A stretch of DNA of 64,000 bases from Colius striatus (Eukaryota > Chordata > Aves > Coliiformes > Coliidae). The stretch covers positions 97,894,362 to 97,958,361 of the forward strand of contig NC_084759.1 of NCBI RefSeq assembly GCF_028858725.1, given 5' to 3'. The position numbers and the translations under genes were made by a program. Shown here piece after piece: positions 1-12,289 of this stretch; position 1 is the stretch's first letter, and each line of letters starts with the position of its first letter. The notes under the pieces were generated by a model. That model saw only the letters and a list, made by a program, of their open reading frames with translations. It was not told the DNA's origin and did not search any database.

Positions 1-1186
1 TTATCTTTGCATAGTTTTGAAAAACATCAGCATTAACTGTACTTCAGTAATGAATTTAGACGTACTTAATCAGCCCATTATGAAGTAAGCTTGGCATTTA
101 AAATCCTTAAGCGTGCCAGTCTAATTTTGGCAGTGAATTTTTCTCTTAAGTGCATTTTTACAATTTCTTTTCAAAATAGTTCTCCAGATATACAAGTTCC
201 CCAAATGCTACTTCCATTGTAAATTATCAGCTTTTCCACATTTAGGCACTGGAGATTAAGGTTTGAAAAGAAAAAGACCTACATAAAAGAAGAAATAATA
301 CCTTGGAAGCTATAGAAAATAAGTGTTTAAACTTTACATCTTAGCAGAATATTGGGCTAAGCACAAAAATCTTTTTGGAAAATTTCTTTCCTTGGAAGTA
401 GAAACAAATTGTCATTCCAGTAGTAACTCAGGGAGGAAAGAGGAAAGTTTCTTTCAAATATTCCTTGGGAAATTAGAAAATGTTATTTTCAACCTATTCC
501 TTACTATCCTCCATACTTCCATAGGAGATAACTTAGGTGCTGTAGTTTGTTTTCTTTTTTTTTTTTTTTTGGTGACTAGAAGTGATTCCCGTAGCAGAAA
601 GTTTCTAGAATTCTCGGTGGATGCACTTTGGTGGAGATGACCTTCCTTACAGGCATGAGTGACATGGTCCATCGGAGATGAGATACAAATGGATGTAAAA
701 GGAAGTCACATTAGCCATAGAGATCCTTTGGACCCAAAAGAATGTTCTCTCAAATTCTTTTTTATTATTTGGAGCAAATAAGGAACATCTGTGTTTAGAG
801 GAAAGATGGACATTGTTCAATTAGTTCAAATACGTATTTTTTACTTCCACTCTTTCTAGATATCAAGAATAACATGCAGATGACACAATGATTGCATAAC
901 AGTTCAGCTAAGGTGTAAATTCTCAGAAACATGATGAATGGGCTTAGATACTGTATATTTTAGTATTATCCTGGTATTTATCATGGATTACTGTTACTCT
1001 GCTGGAAACTGTAAGACATTTCCCTTCTTAGAGGATTTTTTTTTTTTAAATGCTTTCAGAACTACTTTTTATAATTACACAAAATAAGGTTCATCTGAAA
1101 CTCAGATTGTAAGTGCACTGCTGTTTGGAGATCTGATACAAGCATATACCCACTATCTGAACCATCCCACACTGGAAGTTTTTTGT
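1..1186. other. Intergenic, AT-rich flank
   Basis: No gene is supported here. Open frames are short, use non-ATG starts or cross low-complexity sequence such as the T16 run at 555-570. Nothing resembles a known domain. Confidence 0.7.
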
Positions 1187-1193
1187 TGAAAAC

Positions 1194-1475
1194 TTTTTTT
1201 TTTTTTTTTTTTGCTAGCCAAAATATTTATTTTAGGGACTTGATTCAGTCACCCAATGCCAGTTGAAATGCCCTACATCATCCATCAGCATTGGGCAGGC
1301 AGATGACATACAGGGTTTGCAGGAGACCTCTGTCCTTGAGCACAACAGGATGCCATGAAGGATACCCTCTGGTACTGGATACCCATCAACAGGAAAGAAG
1401 GTGAAGCCCAGGGCATTCTTGTCCATCAATAAATTACAGACCTGTAAACACATGGGAGATTACCCTGTCCAAACC
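1194..1475 (-). pseudogene. Possible polyA-tailed retro-insert, source unknown
   Basis: Read on the minus strand, a stretch that looks less AT-rich than its surroundings ends with a canonical AATAAA (plus-strand TTTATT at 1226-1231). Thirteen bases later a run of 19 A follows (T run at 1194-1212). An open frame of 73 codons (1453-1232) ends just before the polyA signal. The same short string AAACTTTTT occurs at both edges (within 1187-1199 and at 1476-1484), which could be a target-site duplication but overlaps the T run and is ambiguous. I do not recognise the peptide, so this may be a 3' fragment of an mRNA or of a noncoding RNA. An alternative is a real terminal exon, because TTTACAG precedes the frame at about 1442. 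The polyA signal plus tail is seen directly; retroposition is inferred. Confidence 0.4.
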
Positions 1476-1484
1476 AAACTTTTT

Positions 1485-2734
1485 AGATAGTAACAAAAAT
1501 GTAGCAATGTTAGTTTAAAAAAATATATCTATTGCTTTCTGTGATAGGTTTTAATGAGTCTTACAATTCCTCTTATTCTGGGTGCTTTTTAAAAATTAAT
1601 ATTTCTTTGCTGAAACTTCTTCTTGTGCTGAAGGGAAACTATTTACACTAACAACATAGCCTGGGAGAGGAATTAAGTTACTTTTTATAATGTAATCACA
1701 CAATTGACCACTAAAACTGGTCACCCAAATTTTTAGTACTTCTTTATTAGTCAGATACACATATGTTTCAATAAAGCAGATAAAGTTAAGTAAGCTAAAG
1801 AGAATCCATCCAATTCTATAACATACAGTTTACAGGGGAACTAAGTTGTGAGGGCCTGAGAAAGAGGTCAGAAATTAGCTTGCTCAAAGAGATCAAGCAG
1901 ACCTCCACCAGCAGATTTTATATTTTGTAGGCTTTGAAGGCTGTTACAGCTTTTGTGTCCATGCAGTTTCTACAAGGACAAAGTTAAGTCCTATTTTTCC
2001 ATGCAAGGATCCTCTTGTCAAGTTCGTATCTTGTGTTTTTGAGCCTCCCATGCACTTTATTCCCATGTAGAGTGTGTATCATCTGTTACATGATTCAGGT
2101 CTCTTCTCTAAGGAAAGCAGGAATACTTACTGACATCTGCAGTACTCTGGTTGATCAACTGTTCCTAATTTCCCCAAAGTGTTCCTTTTTCTAGCTCCTT
2201 TTTCTTTTGTTCTGTAATTAGGCCCACATGTTTCTATTTTTAGTTCTAGTCCTCAGGCCCAAAACATGTTTCTGATTGTAGATGTTACCCTTCTTTGAAC
2301 TTTTGCCTCCCTGACTCAGCTGCCAAGTGTCTGAGCACTAAACTACCCTGGTGCCATCGGTGGCTTTGCCACACTTACCTCTGTGAGCCAAGTTTGCTGT
2401 TTTTGTACTTTGACACCCTGTCACAGCCAGCAGGTGAGAACGAGAATGTAGATGGAAGGCCAGACACAATTGCAGTGATGGAGACCACTGTGCTCAACTG
2501 TCCGTCATTTTCATCTCAATAGTTACTGCAGAGCTGATGTGAGCCAGGGTCTTCTCAGGAAGAGCAAAGTTTCAGCCTTTTTAAGTCCTCTGACTCATTA
2601 TGTATCATGCAAGTGGTTTTGCTAGTATTTTGCTATGTGTAGCCATGAAAAATGAATTTGAAAACAAATAGAGCTACTATACAATAATTTTTTAAAAAAA
2701 ATTAAAAAAGCAGCACCACTTGACGGGAATCAGT
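1485..2734. other. Intergenic, nothing recognised
   Basis: Unique-looking AT-rich sequence with only short chance frames. No repeat family or RNA gene was recognised. Confidence 0.6.
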
Positions 2735-2975
2735 GAGGATAACTGGAAAGAGGCGACAGGAGGAACTGCAGCAGAGGTGAACAAATAAAGGAAAAGGGAG
2801 GTAAAAGGAGTAAGTGGTAAAGAAGACAATGAGGAAAGAGAAAAGTACAGAGGAACAGCAACAATGCAAAGAGCATCAAAAAAAGCAAAGAGATACTGGG
2901 AAGAGAAAGAGAAAAGGTGAAAAGAGACAGTAGAGGAAAATGAGAGACAAAAAAATCACGGGGAAATGGGTACAA
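2735..2975. repeat. Polypurine low-complexity tract
   Basis: About 240 bp in which the + strand is overwhelmingly A and G, with few pyrimidines. The leucine/phenylalanine-rich open frames on the minus strand are simply the translation of this compositional bias and are not genes. It is not a clean tandem repeat. Confidence 0.7.
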
Positions 2976-4559
2976 AATAGAGTGAAAGAAATAATCTTAC
3001 ATCTCTCCTTTGGAGTAGACAAAAAGCCTGAAAGATTTTCAGGCTGCTCACAAGACTGTTCTAACAATGCTGCTAGCAGCACCTTTGCTGGTTCTGTTAC
3101 TCATTCAGTTCAGCCACGATGACGGGTTGGATATGTGTTGGAGCACGTGGCTAAACAGCAGATGATATAGGAACCAGCAAGTACAGGGTTACATGGGAAG
3201 GATCTAACTACATGATCAGAAGAAGGAAAACTGAAAACAAATGGGAAAGCATAAAACCCACAGGACAGTTAATTCAGTCTCAGAAGCTGCATGGCCCCGT
3301 GCTTAGCATTACTCATCAGTCTGTGGGAGGAGTGCTGAAGTTATATTTTTGTCTAAAAGACTATTGGCTGAGGATGCTGTCACTCCTGAGAGATGCCTGT
3401 GCACATAGGGAGTGTAGGCTTGGGCCAGACCGTCCTGTCCCATCCCATTCCATTCCTGCTGCTCATCCAGCTGCTCTGATCTTCCTCGTAAACAAGATGA
3501 TTATTTGTTTTGGGTTTTGGGTTTTTTTTCCCTCTCGTTTGCTTTCACATCCCCACTTCTTTTAACATAACAGGAAGGATATCAGACACCTTCAAGATCT
3601 GCATTTTTTCCAGTTAACATGGTGTTTTTCACACTTAGTTTTCATAGAAGAAATAAGGAAGAATATTTTCCGTCTGCTTTTTCCTCATTCTTTTCATTAC
3701 TTACTATGTCATTGCCTGTATATAGCTGTCTATTACAGCCTCCTACTAGTCTCCAGCAGAGTATAAATAGTGTCTGTTTACCTGGTTGCTACTATTGTTC
3801 CCATAACCTGAGGGATGTGTGCATTTAATTGCAGGTATCATACCTGTGTTACAGTGATTACTAATGAAAGACCACATAAAAAGTGTCACTTTTGTCTCAT
3901 CTTGTGATGTTCTGAGAGCAATTCCTTTATTGTTGCCCTTCTAAGACAGAAAAAACGTCATGAATACATGACAGAGACAGAAAGAGCTCAGATACATTTT
4001 TCTTTGAGACATTGTTTATTAAGGATTGCCTTTAGTATGTACCTTTACATTTATCAAGTCAGGTTTGAAGATTTTTTTAGGAAAAAAGATAATTTAAAAG
4101 ATAGAAAATCTTTAAAAGACAAGGTGACTGGTAGTGGAGTATTTCAAGCACAGAGAAACCATAGGAATGTAGTACCAGAGGGTAATTGTGAGAATCAACA
4201 CGGTATCTGCATCTTCTATATACAAGGTATACTTATTTAGATTCTCTGCGTGAGAAGAAAAACAAGTGTTTGCTTAAGGCAAGCTACAAGACTTTTTTTT
4301 TTTCAATCGTTTAATGGATAATACTGTGTTCAGCATAGCACCATTTCCATCTTTGCATTTCTGATGTCAACTTAATATCATGTTGTACTGATGTAACAAG
4401 ATGATCAGTGAGAACAAGAACTTTGTATAATATGTCTTTGCATTGTAATACAGCACCATGTCCTTAAGTCAAAAACTCAACTGAGGAGGCTGATTTGAAT
4501 TAAAGACATAGAGGTAACAAAAGGGTAGCAACAGGGTAGCAAAAAGACTGCAAATTTTT
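2976..4559. other. Intergenic, nothing recognised
   Basis: AT-rich sequence with no supported gene. The 117-codon frame at 3212-3565 and the 90-codon frame at 3968-4240 show no domain, no splice-site framing and no family resemblance. Confidence 0.6.
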
Positions 4560-4619
4560 GTAAGAATCATAGAAAGATTAAGATTCCACTCTACCACCAG
4601 TGATGGATTCAGACCAACT

Positions 4620-4684
4620 CATAAAATCATAGAATCATCAAATTATAGAATCATAAAATCATCAAATCATAGAATCGTAGAATG
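4620..4684 (-). repeat. Expanded CR1 3'-terminal octamer array
   Basis: On the + strand, ATCATAGAATC-like units are repeated several times with small variants (ATAGAATCATC, ATAAAATCATC, ATAGAATCGTAG). CR1 elements end in a few copies of an ATTCTRTG-type octamer; here the array is longer than in the other copies of this window, which suggests expansion during or after insertion. Confidence 0.75.
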
Positions 4685-4834
4685 GTAGGGGTTAGAAGGG
4701 ATCTTTAGAGATCATCTAGTCCAACCCCTCTGCAGAAGCAGGTTTACCTAGAGCAGATCACAAAGGAACACTCCCAGGTGGGTCTTGAAGACCAACAGAG
4801 AAGGAGACCCCACACCCTCCCTGAGCAGCTTGTG

Positions 4835-5658
4835 TCAGCGATCCCTCACTCTCACAGGAAAGTTTTTCCTTATGTTTAAAAAGAACTTTTTGCGTTCCAG
4901 CTTCATCCCATTACCCCTTGTCCTGTCAATAGGAAACAGGAATGTCCCAAACATCTGACTTTCACCATTTAGATTTTTGTAAATATTAACGGGTTCCCCC
5001 CTCAGTGTCTTCTTACCCAGACTAAACAGCCCCAGTTCCTTCAGCCTTTCCTCATAAGGAAGATGCTCCAGTCCTCTGATCATTTTGGTGGCCCTGTGCT
5101 GGACTCTCTCCAGAAGTACCCTGACCCTCTTGAGCTGAGGAGCCCAGAACTGGACACAGGACTTCAGATGAGGTCTCACCAGGGCAGAGTAGAGGGGGAG
5201 AAGAACCTCCCTCAACCTGCTGGACACACTCTTCTTGATGCATCCCAGGATACCATTGGCCTTTTTGGCCACAAGGGCACATTGCTGGCTCATGGTTAGT
5301 CTGTTTTTGACCCAGACTCCCAGGTGTCTCTCTGCAGAGCTGCTCTCCAGCAGGTCAACTCCAGCCTGTACTGATGCTTGGAGTTGTTCCTTCTCAGATG
5401 CAGGACTCTGCACTCTTCCTTGTTGAACCTCATGAGGTTCCTCTCTGTCCAGCTTTCAAGGTGATCGAGATCCTGATGAATGGCAGCACAGCCTTCTGGG
5501 GAATCAGCCAGTCCTCCCAGTTTGGTGTCATCAGGGAACTTGCTGAGGGTACCCTCAGTCCCCTCATCCAGGTCGTTGTTGAAGATTTTGAACAGGACTG
5601 GCTGCAAAACCGATCCCTGTTGAACTCCACTGACCACAGGCCTCCAATTTGATTTCAT
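4835..5658 (-). pseudogene. CR1 ORF2 remnant: late reverse transcriptase and C-terminus
   Basis: Two overlapping minus-strand frames (5658-5296 and 5413-4835) together read through the end of a CR1-type reverse transcriptase. A GVQQGSVL stretch (family GVPQGSVL) is followed by FPDDTKLGG, where the family has FADDTKLGG, so the catalytic aspartate pair remains but its preceding alanine is changed. Then come the LDRLE-like connector, a SQQCALVAKKANGILGC segment and the conserved RPHL-CVQFWAPQ and RVQHRATKMI motifs of the CR1 C-terminus. A frameshift separates the two frames. In an intact element the protein would prime on target DNA and copy the element RNA; this copy cannot. Confidence 0.9.
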
Positions 5659-5780
5659 ACCATTGATCCTGGGCTTGGAGGAAATGGTGCTTGAAGATCA
5701 ATCTCTTGGGCATTTCTACAATCTAGGATCATATCCCATGAGATCCCTCCAAGCAGGTCTTTGAAGAGGCCAAACTCAGA

Positions 5781-6538
5781 TCATCTGAAGTCCAGGGTCA
5801 CATTCCTGCTGGGTGCCCTGCTTCTTCCACACAGGATCTTGAACTCCATCATCTCATGGTCACTGCAGCCAAGGTTTACTCTAACCTTCACATCCAGAAC
5901 CAGACCCTCTTTATTTGCTAGCACAAGGTCCAGCGGCACACCCCTCCTCCTCATTGATTCCTCAACCACTTGTGACAAGTTGCCATCAACATTCTGCAGG
6001 AACCTCCTGGACTGTGTGTGCTTGGCTATGTGGCTTTGCCAGCAAATATCAGGGTGGTTGAAGTCCTCAATGAAGACCATGGATTATGATCATAACACAG
6101 CTCTCAGCTGCTCATAGAAGGCCTCATCCACATCCTCCTCTTGACCAGGTGGCCTGTAACAAACTACTACAACAGCATCATCTACCTTACCCTGTCCCTC
6201 AATTTTCACCCACATTCAACCCTCCCCTCATCCCCACCCAGGCACAGTTCGGTACACATTAATTGCTCCCTCACATAGAGAGCAACTCCACCTCCACGCC
6301 TTGTCAGTCTGTCTTTCCTGAATTATACATAACCCTCCATGGCTGTGCTCCAGCCATGGCAGCTGTCCCACCACATCTCTGTGACTGCAATGAGGTCGTA
6401 GCCCCACATCCTCACCCACTTCTCCAGTTCCTCCTGCTTATTCCCCAGGCTGCATACATTGGTGTAGAGGAAGCACAGGAGTTTACTCAAACACACAGGT
6501 TACCCTGGATGGATGTAAGAGGATCCTCCTTGATTTGA
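5781..6538 (-). pseudogene. CR1 ORF2 remnant: endonuclease domain
   Basis: The minus-strand frame at 6080-5781 contains DFNHPDICW and later SDHEMMEF, the two signature regions of the apurinic-type endonuclease domain of CR1 ORF2 (DFN and the terminal SDH). The upstream part (6419-6228, extending to about 6538) carries EGAINVYRT and the earlier HRDVVG region, where intact elements have an ETWWD-like motif. Frames are interrupted, so no functional nuclease is made. In an intact CR1 this domain nicks the target DNA strand that primes reverse transcription. Confidence 0.88.
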
Positions 6539-6610
6539 TAGTTCCTCAGGGTGGTCAGCCTTCTGCATCTCATCATGGTATGTGGCTGAGGGACACTTAT
6601 CATTGTTTTC

Positions 6611-9600
6611 CCTGCCCTCAAAAAGGATCTTAACTGGGAGAAATAAGATTTTCAGAGAGCCAAATAGCTAATAGTTATATATTTCCCAGTGTATTTCAGT
6701 GATCATTTTGTCCTTTCAAAAATTACTTTGACTTCGTTCTGGAAAGGTATAATACTTCTAAAAGAATGCACAAGTTCTCTCTAAAATCCATTCCAAAGAA
6801 TTCAAAATATCAATAGGTACAGGTTAAATCTGACTACTAGTGTCCTTTCCTTACCCTCCAACAGTGTCATGCAACAGAGGATGAGCAAGAAATGTTAATA
6901 TTTAATTGCCAGTAGCTGGCACTGTATAAAGAATGGTAAAAGTAAATGGCTACTTTAGTTTGCCTAAATGAGCTGTCAGCCTATGCAACTGACCACTTTT
7001 AAAAACAGATGTATTTTGTGGGCATGATCTAACATCCATCTTTTTCCACAGCTGTGGTTAATATTCCCATGGTCATGCTGTCACTGAAAAAACCCTTTAA
7101 TGCTAGCAGTCTGATGCTGAAATATAGTAAAGCTACAACAGAGGGACAAAGTCCTTTCTCACCCAGTTCAGGAGGGAGCCACTTTCCAGTGACAGTTGTG
7201 CTCTGCAGAGGCCCTCATATTTCTATCTCAGCTCACTGAGACTACTGAACATTTGCTTCACAGATGGCCTGCACATGCATGACAAATCTAATGTATTCTA
7301 GGCGGACGGTGCACATGCAGCAGCCATTTGTCCAGGACTTCTGGGTGTCAGGCAGCCTGGTTCAGCTATTGCCCCAGCTGGCCTGCCTGCCATCTGGAAA
7401 CCCGTTGATACGCAGCCAGACTCTTTTCCCTAGCCCCCTACTCCTTCCCTGACCACTCTCTTTCAGTTAGCTGTGTATCAAAGAAGCTTTTGGAGGGGTG
7501 AGCTCTTCAGTTCCAGAACGTGAGGAGACAGTGATCTTGGCACACACTGGAGCTGGGCAAAGTTAGGGAAACAGCTCCATGCACCATTTCCTGCAAGGCA
7601 CAGCTGTATAAAGACTGGGAGAAACTTGCTGCTTCTGCACCACTGCTTAAAGTAAGCAGTAGGCTGCTAGAGCAGGTGTTTGTGTTTTCTATTTAAGGCA
7701 AGTGACTGTAAGTAGATGGCTGTTTCTTGAAGAGCGGTGTTTTTCCAAAAGACAGATCTTATCTCTAGGAAACTTATATGGGTACACAGTTCATTTTAAT
7801 TTAATTTTTCCTTACAGCAAATGACCCTAGTCATACAGCCTCATGCATATTTTCTTTTTACACTAAGCAAAGATCAAGCTTGGATCTCTGCAGCTCTTGA
7901 CTCTCAGGCTAACAGTGTTACTTTATGATTATACTATTTAATGTAAAATATTGATGACTGAATAAAGATTCATTATCAGACCAAGGTCCGTGCTGGCTTC
8001 TGTCAGCATGTACCCTGGCAAAGATCCCAGAGTCTATGTGAATTTTGTGTAATTACATCCAAAAGTGACTGAATCCAAACATGTGGTGCCTTCTCAGCTT
8101 TTCAGTTGAGAGCAAAAGACAGAGAGAGGGGTTAAATTTCAAGTCCCAGAACTGTAGGATAAACAAAGCAGGAATCCTCTAACTGACTGTTTCATTTCTG
8201 GGGTCTTCTGGCAGCAGGCATAATTTACAATGTCCTCTGAACTCATCGATGGAAAATTGGCACGTCTGCCATCTAAACGTGTGCATCTGTTATTCCATTT
8301 CTTTTGAGATCTTTACCCACCATTAGGAATCTGGAATAAGTGTGTACCTAGGAGAAGATGTAAGAAAAATTATTTACCAAGTCCTGACTGTTACTTGGAA
8401 ACTTTTGCACATGTAACTAGAGAGAATATTACAAAATGATTGTGGGTTGTTTTACAGATTTTGAAAGTGAAGAAAGCACTTGAGTCACTACCAAGAAAAG
8501 AAAAACAACCCAAAAGGAAAGACCACCTACAACTGATGAGGGGCCAGACGCCTACCTTTAATTGAGTGCCTAAAGAAAACAGTATATGGCCACCTTTTAA
8601 TTTGTAATGAGTTCTGATTTGCTTTGACACAAGCTATGAGAACTGCCATGTGTGCTATTAGTTGATGGTAAGAAGGAAATTCTTGTGCTGGTGTTTTTTG
8701 TGTATCTGTGCAGACCTGAAGCGTGGTGCAAAATGTGAAAATGATAATAAAATCCTGCCTAACTGGACAAAAAATGCGAAAATGTGGAGTACAGGATACA
8801 CCGGACGGGTATATTAATCCCACTGATTGAAAGGTAACAGAGTAAGTGCCTTTGTCACAAAACTGCTGACCTGTCTTTCTTCTCCTTCCTGAAGCTAATG
8901 AATGAGAAGATAGTTATGTCATGATTTAATATGGAAAAATACATTGCTCACTTACCTGCTTGGAGCTGAAGCAAACACAGATGGCAAGAATAGGCAAAGT
9001 TAGTCTTAGCCTTGAATATTGCTTTTCCACTCAGACTCCCTCCCTTTATCTTGTTCTACATCATTGTGTTTCTGATACTTTATTCTGAAGAGTTTAACCT
9101 AAATACAGAGTGGCCAAGATCGCAGCCCACTTTGCATTCCTACTTTTCTATCATTGCTGGAAATGTTACTGCCCTTTTATCTTACTGAATCTGGACCAAG
9201 ATGTATTCTGTGTCTGCTTTCTCCATCACCTCACACATCCAGCTCTTCTTCACTATCCTCTCAAGCTATTTCCAAGTCCTTGTTCTACTGCCCAAACAGC
9301 TTTTCTCTCTTACCTCATCTCTCCCCATCATAGCCTTCTCCCTTTTTGAACGCACAAGTGCACACACACTTTCTGCCAAAATCATCTTCATAGCTGCTCA
9401 TTCTGCCTGTCAAACCCGCCTCCTCAAGCCCTTCATTGCCTTCCCCTTCACTAACTAATCTACTCAAGCTCTTACTGAAAGCAAGAAATTCATCTCAACT
9501 CTGCCTTCCTCCCCTGTTTCCACAGATTCTAACATTGCCAGTGATGTGAACTGCCCTTTTCTCACTGCAGCTCTCACACTGGCTCGCCAGTTGCCATTAA

Positions 9601-9960
9601 TGTTGTTCTCCTACACAAGGAACGTCTTTATGCTACTGTACAAAAGCCATCTTCTTGTCCTATTCCAAAGGGACTAAACAGTAGCTTGATGAATACTGCT
9701 GCCACATCTGGTCTATTAATTAAATAATTTGTTACATTTTGAAGAGTATGTTACTTTTTAAAGCAACAACATCACATAATTCAGACAGTGAACCTATTAA
9801 CTTACATTACCACCATTACTTCACTCGTGTCTTTTCCAGTCCTCCTTTCCACTGTCGTTATACATTTGGCATCTTGATCTGAAAATATTTTCATTTTACT
9901 TTGCTGTTATAGTTACTGTTGTGCAGTATGTGCCACAGGTAGCTCAAGATAAAGAAGAGA
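6611..9960. other. Intergenic, nothing recognised
   Basis: About 3.3 kb of AT-rich flank. The short frames at 7054-7452, 8391-8823 and 9110-9458 look like chance; the last is leucine/serine-rich because of a CT-rich patch. No repeat family recognised. Confidence 0.55.
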
Positions 9961-10117
9961 GGCCTGCCCAGGGAGATGGTGGAGTCACCATCCCTGGAGG
10001 CCTTTGAGAGATGGGTAGATGTTGCACTTGGAGAAATGGTCTAGTGGTTGATAGGGCTGGGACAAAAGCTGGATCTTAAAGGTCCCTTCCAGCCAAAATG
10101 ATTATATGATTCTATGA
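9961..10117 (+). mobile_element. CR1 LINE 3' fragment
   Basis: The + strand reads CTGCCCAGGGAGATGGTGGA, then CCATCCCTGGAGGC, and ends with AAGGTCCCTTCCAGCC and a degenerate ATGATTCTATGA terminus. These are the standard C-terminal and 3' UTR landmarks of CR1. The copy is severely 5'-truncated, as most CR1 copies are. Confidence 0.92.
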
Positions 10118-12289
10118 CAATTCCTGATAGAGAAAGCCATGACTCTAGAGTGAGTATAGCTCAGAGAGGCAACTTACCATTAGTTAATTGACTTTAAGCC
10201 AGGTATAGATTTATTTCCTCTTCAGTCAATTTTGTAAATTCAAAGTCTCTGAAAGACAACAAGCTTTGACTTGATACAAGGATTTTAACACCTGGACAGT
10301 GATATTACTTCATCATAATTTATGCTTATGAGCTTGTGTTATATCACTTTGGACTTACTACAGAAAAACAATGTCAGTTGTTCACTGTAGATTTTGCTTT
10401 ACATAAGAAAGATCTTGGCTAATTGCTGACATGACATTTCTGATCTAAAACTGCTCTTCCTTTAAATCAGAATCAATCATATCAAGTAGTATGGGATCAG
10501 GATGAGGAACAAAAGTAATTATGTGTAATTTTAGATCTATAACAGTCACCAAATGACTCACTAGCATGTTGGTGTTGCTGAGTTAACAAATAAATCTCTC
10601 AACCTTCCAATTACATCTGTTTGGGAAGATCCCTAGGAATGTACAAAGTTGCACTGGAGACGAAGAAATTATTCTTGGTGTAAAGTTAGGTGTAAATTAA
10701 AGTGGAGTTCATTTAAGGCTAAGATTAGTGTGTATTTCCATACAAAGTGAGAAAGATGAGCTTAGGTTTTTTAGACTGCTTTGTTTTTGCAAGCTACTCT
10801 CATAAAGGTAATTAGTTTCCAAGAGATCTCTAGTATGCTTGACATGAGAAACATAAACAGGTCTTTCATCATACTTATTATACGAGAGTAATCTTTATAT
10901 CAAGTGCCGACTGATAATTTTAATAGTTATGATAAAACACAGTATAACAAGAAGTACCTTCCAACAAGCTTTAGTAAATCATGCAAAGCAATTGACTTAA
11001 AAGGGCTATTCCAAATCCTTTCATTATACATTTACAAAGCAATATCATTGCAAGTTGGATTTTGTAGTAAATGTACAGTGCAGGAGGCCTTGACAGGAAG
11101 GAAAATTGGGCTTTGTATTCTGCTAGATGAAGACTGCTTCATCTTTCAGAACTTCCCAGCCATGGGTAGCAATATCATTTTACAATGACTATTGTATGAG
11201 AACAAATGCAAAGGCTTTTAGACAGACCTCTGTGTAGCAGTGATGCCAGACACCATTTTCTTCTCATCTTACAGCATTAAAAGATGAATGTAGAACAGGA
11301 TGTAAAAGATCTTGAATTTTCAGAACATACTAGAAGATAATTTAGTTAAAGAGAAATCATTATTTTTTTAAAACAAAGGCTAGCTTCTTAAGACTGACAT
11401 GTAAGATTGGTCTAATTGAAAGATAGGAAAAATATTTTTAGGTTATCTTTAGTTTGATTCATCCTTTGACTCTTTCTTAATAAAACAACAGCTTCTGCTG
11501 ATGTTTTTGCATCTGAAGAACATTCTCCAATCATTTCTTCTAAGAGTGAAATTGGATAGAAAATAGTTTGTAAGTCCTGAAGTGACAGCAGAAAAGTAAA
11601 AGAGAGAACTTGCAGGACAGGTCTACAGTTACAAAGTTTTCCCATTTTTGTTTCCATGAGACTGTTGTGAAACAGGAAAACACATTAAAAATACATTCTA
11701 TATGCTTAAAAAGTAGCAAAAGGTCTTAGAGGTAGATGAGTTTCAATGATTCAAAGTCCAGTGATTTCAACTAAGAGACTGCTGCTGACTCCAGTGAATT
11801 ATTTTTATCATTCGTTTTTTATTAATTTCATATTCATTTTTTAAATTTTATTTTCATTATAAGATATATTGTACATCAAAATAAACACACTAGATCCCAT
11901 AAAATTACTATGCTGCTTTTTTTTTCTACTTGCCATTATAGGCTTTGAGTGTATCTCCATGTCAAGAGAGATCATAATTTTTTATGTGGAATGTTCTCAA
12001 AACAGAAAGGATAGGTGAAAACAAAAGGAATGTACATGTTTCCACATTGATAAGTTTTGTTGTAGTCAATTATTTTGCTAATGTTGCTCCCTTCTGTATT
12101 ATTTTCCATTCCATGTGTCACATTGTCATATGGTCCAGATGAGCTCTCCAAGAGGAATAACTGAGACAACAAGGACTCCTGAGAAAACCTCTGCCCCAGG
12201 TTTTTCCAGCACTGTATGTCCAACCCCTTGATTAGTTTCCTACAATATTCTGATCCCATGCACGTACCTATCTGAGCCCTGAGGGCGCT
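10118..12289. other. Intergenic, nothing recognised
   Basis: AT-rich sequence with no supported gene or repeat. The 94-codon frame at 10904-11188 has no recognisable domain. Confidence 0.55.

Larger units (their letters stand above)
4560..6610 (-). mobile_element. CR1 LINE, about 2 kb, internally deleted
   Basis: This is the longest retroposon copy in the window. On the minus strand it begins upstream of the endonuclease domain (about 6610), runs through endonuclease coding sequence (about 6540-5780), then jumps near 5665-5690 straight into the late reverse-transcriptase region (5658 to 4835) and ends in the CR1 3' UTR and octamer repeats (about 4840-4620). The thumb and finger portion of the reverse transcriptase that normally separates these parts is absent, so an internal deletion of roughly a kilobase is inferred from the usual CR1 ORF2 order. 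All frames carry stops or frameshifts, so the copy is dead. The 3' end motif (AGGGGTT, then CTAGTCCAACCCC on the + strand) matches the copies at 33453, 52489 and 63429, so all four look like one younger subfamily. Confidence 0.93.

Noticed and set aside
5063..5652. Plus-strand frames overlapping the large CR1
   Set aside because: They are antisense shadows of the CR1 ORF2 remnant.
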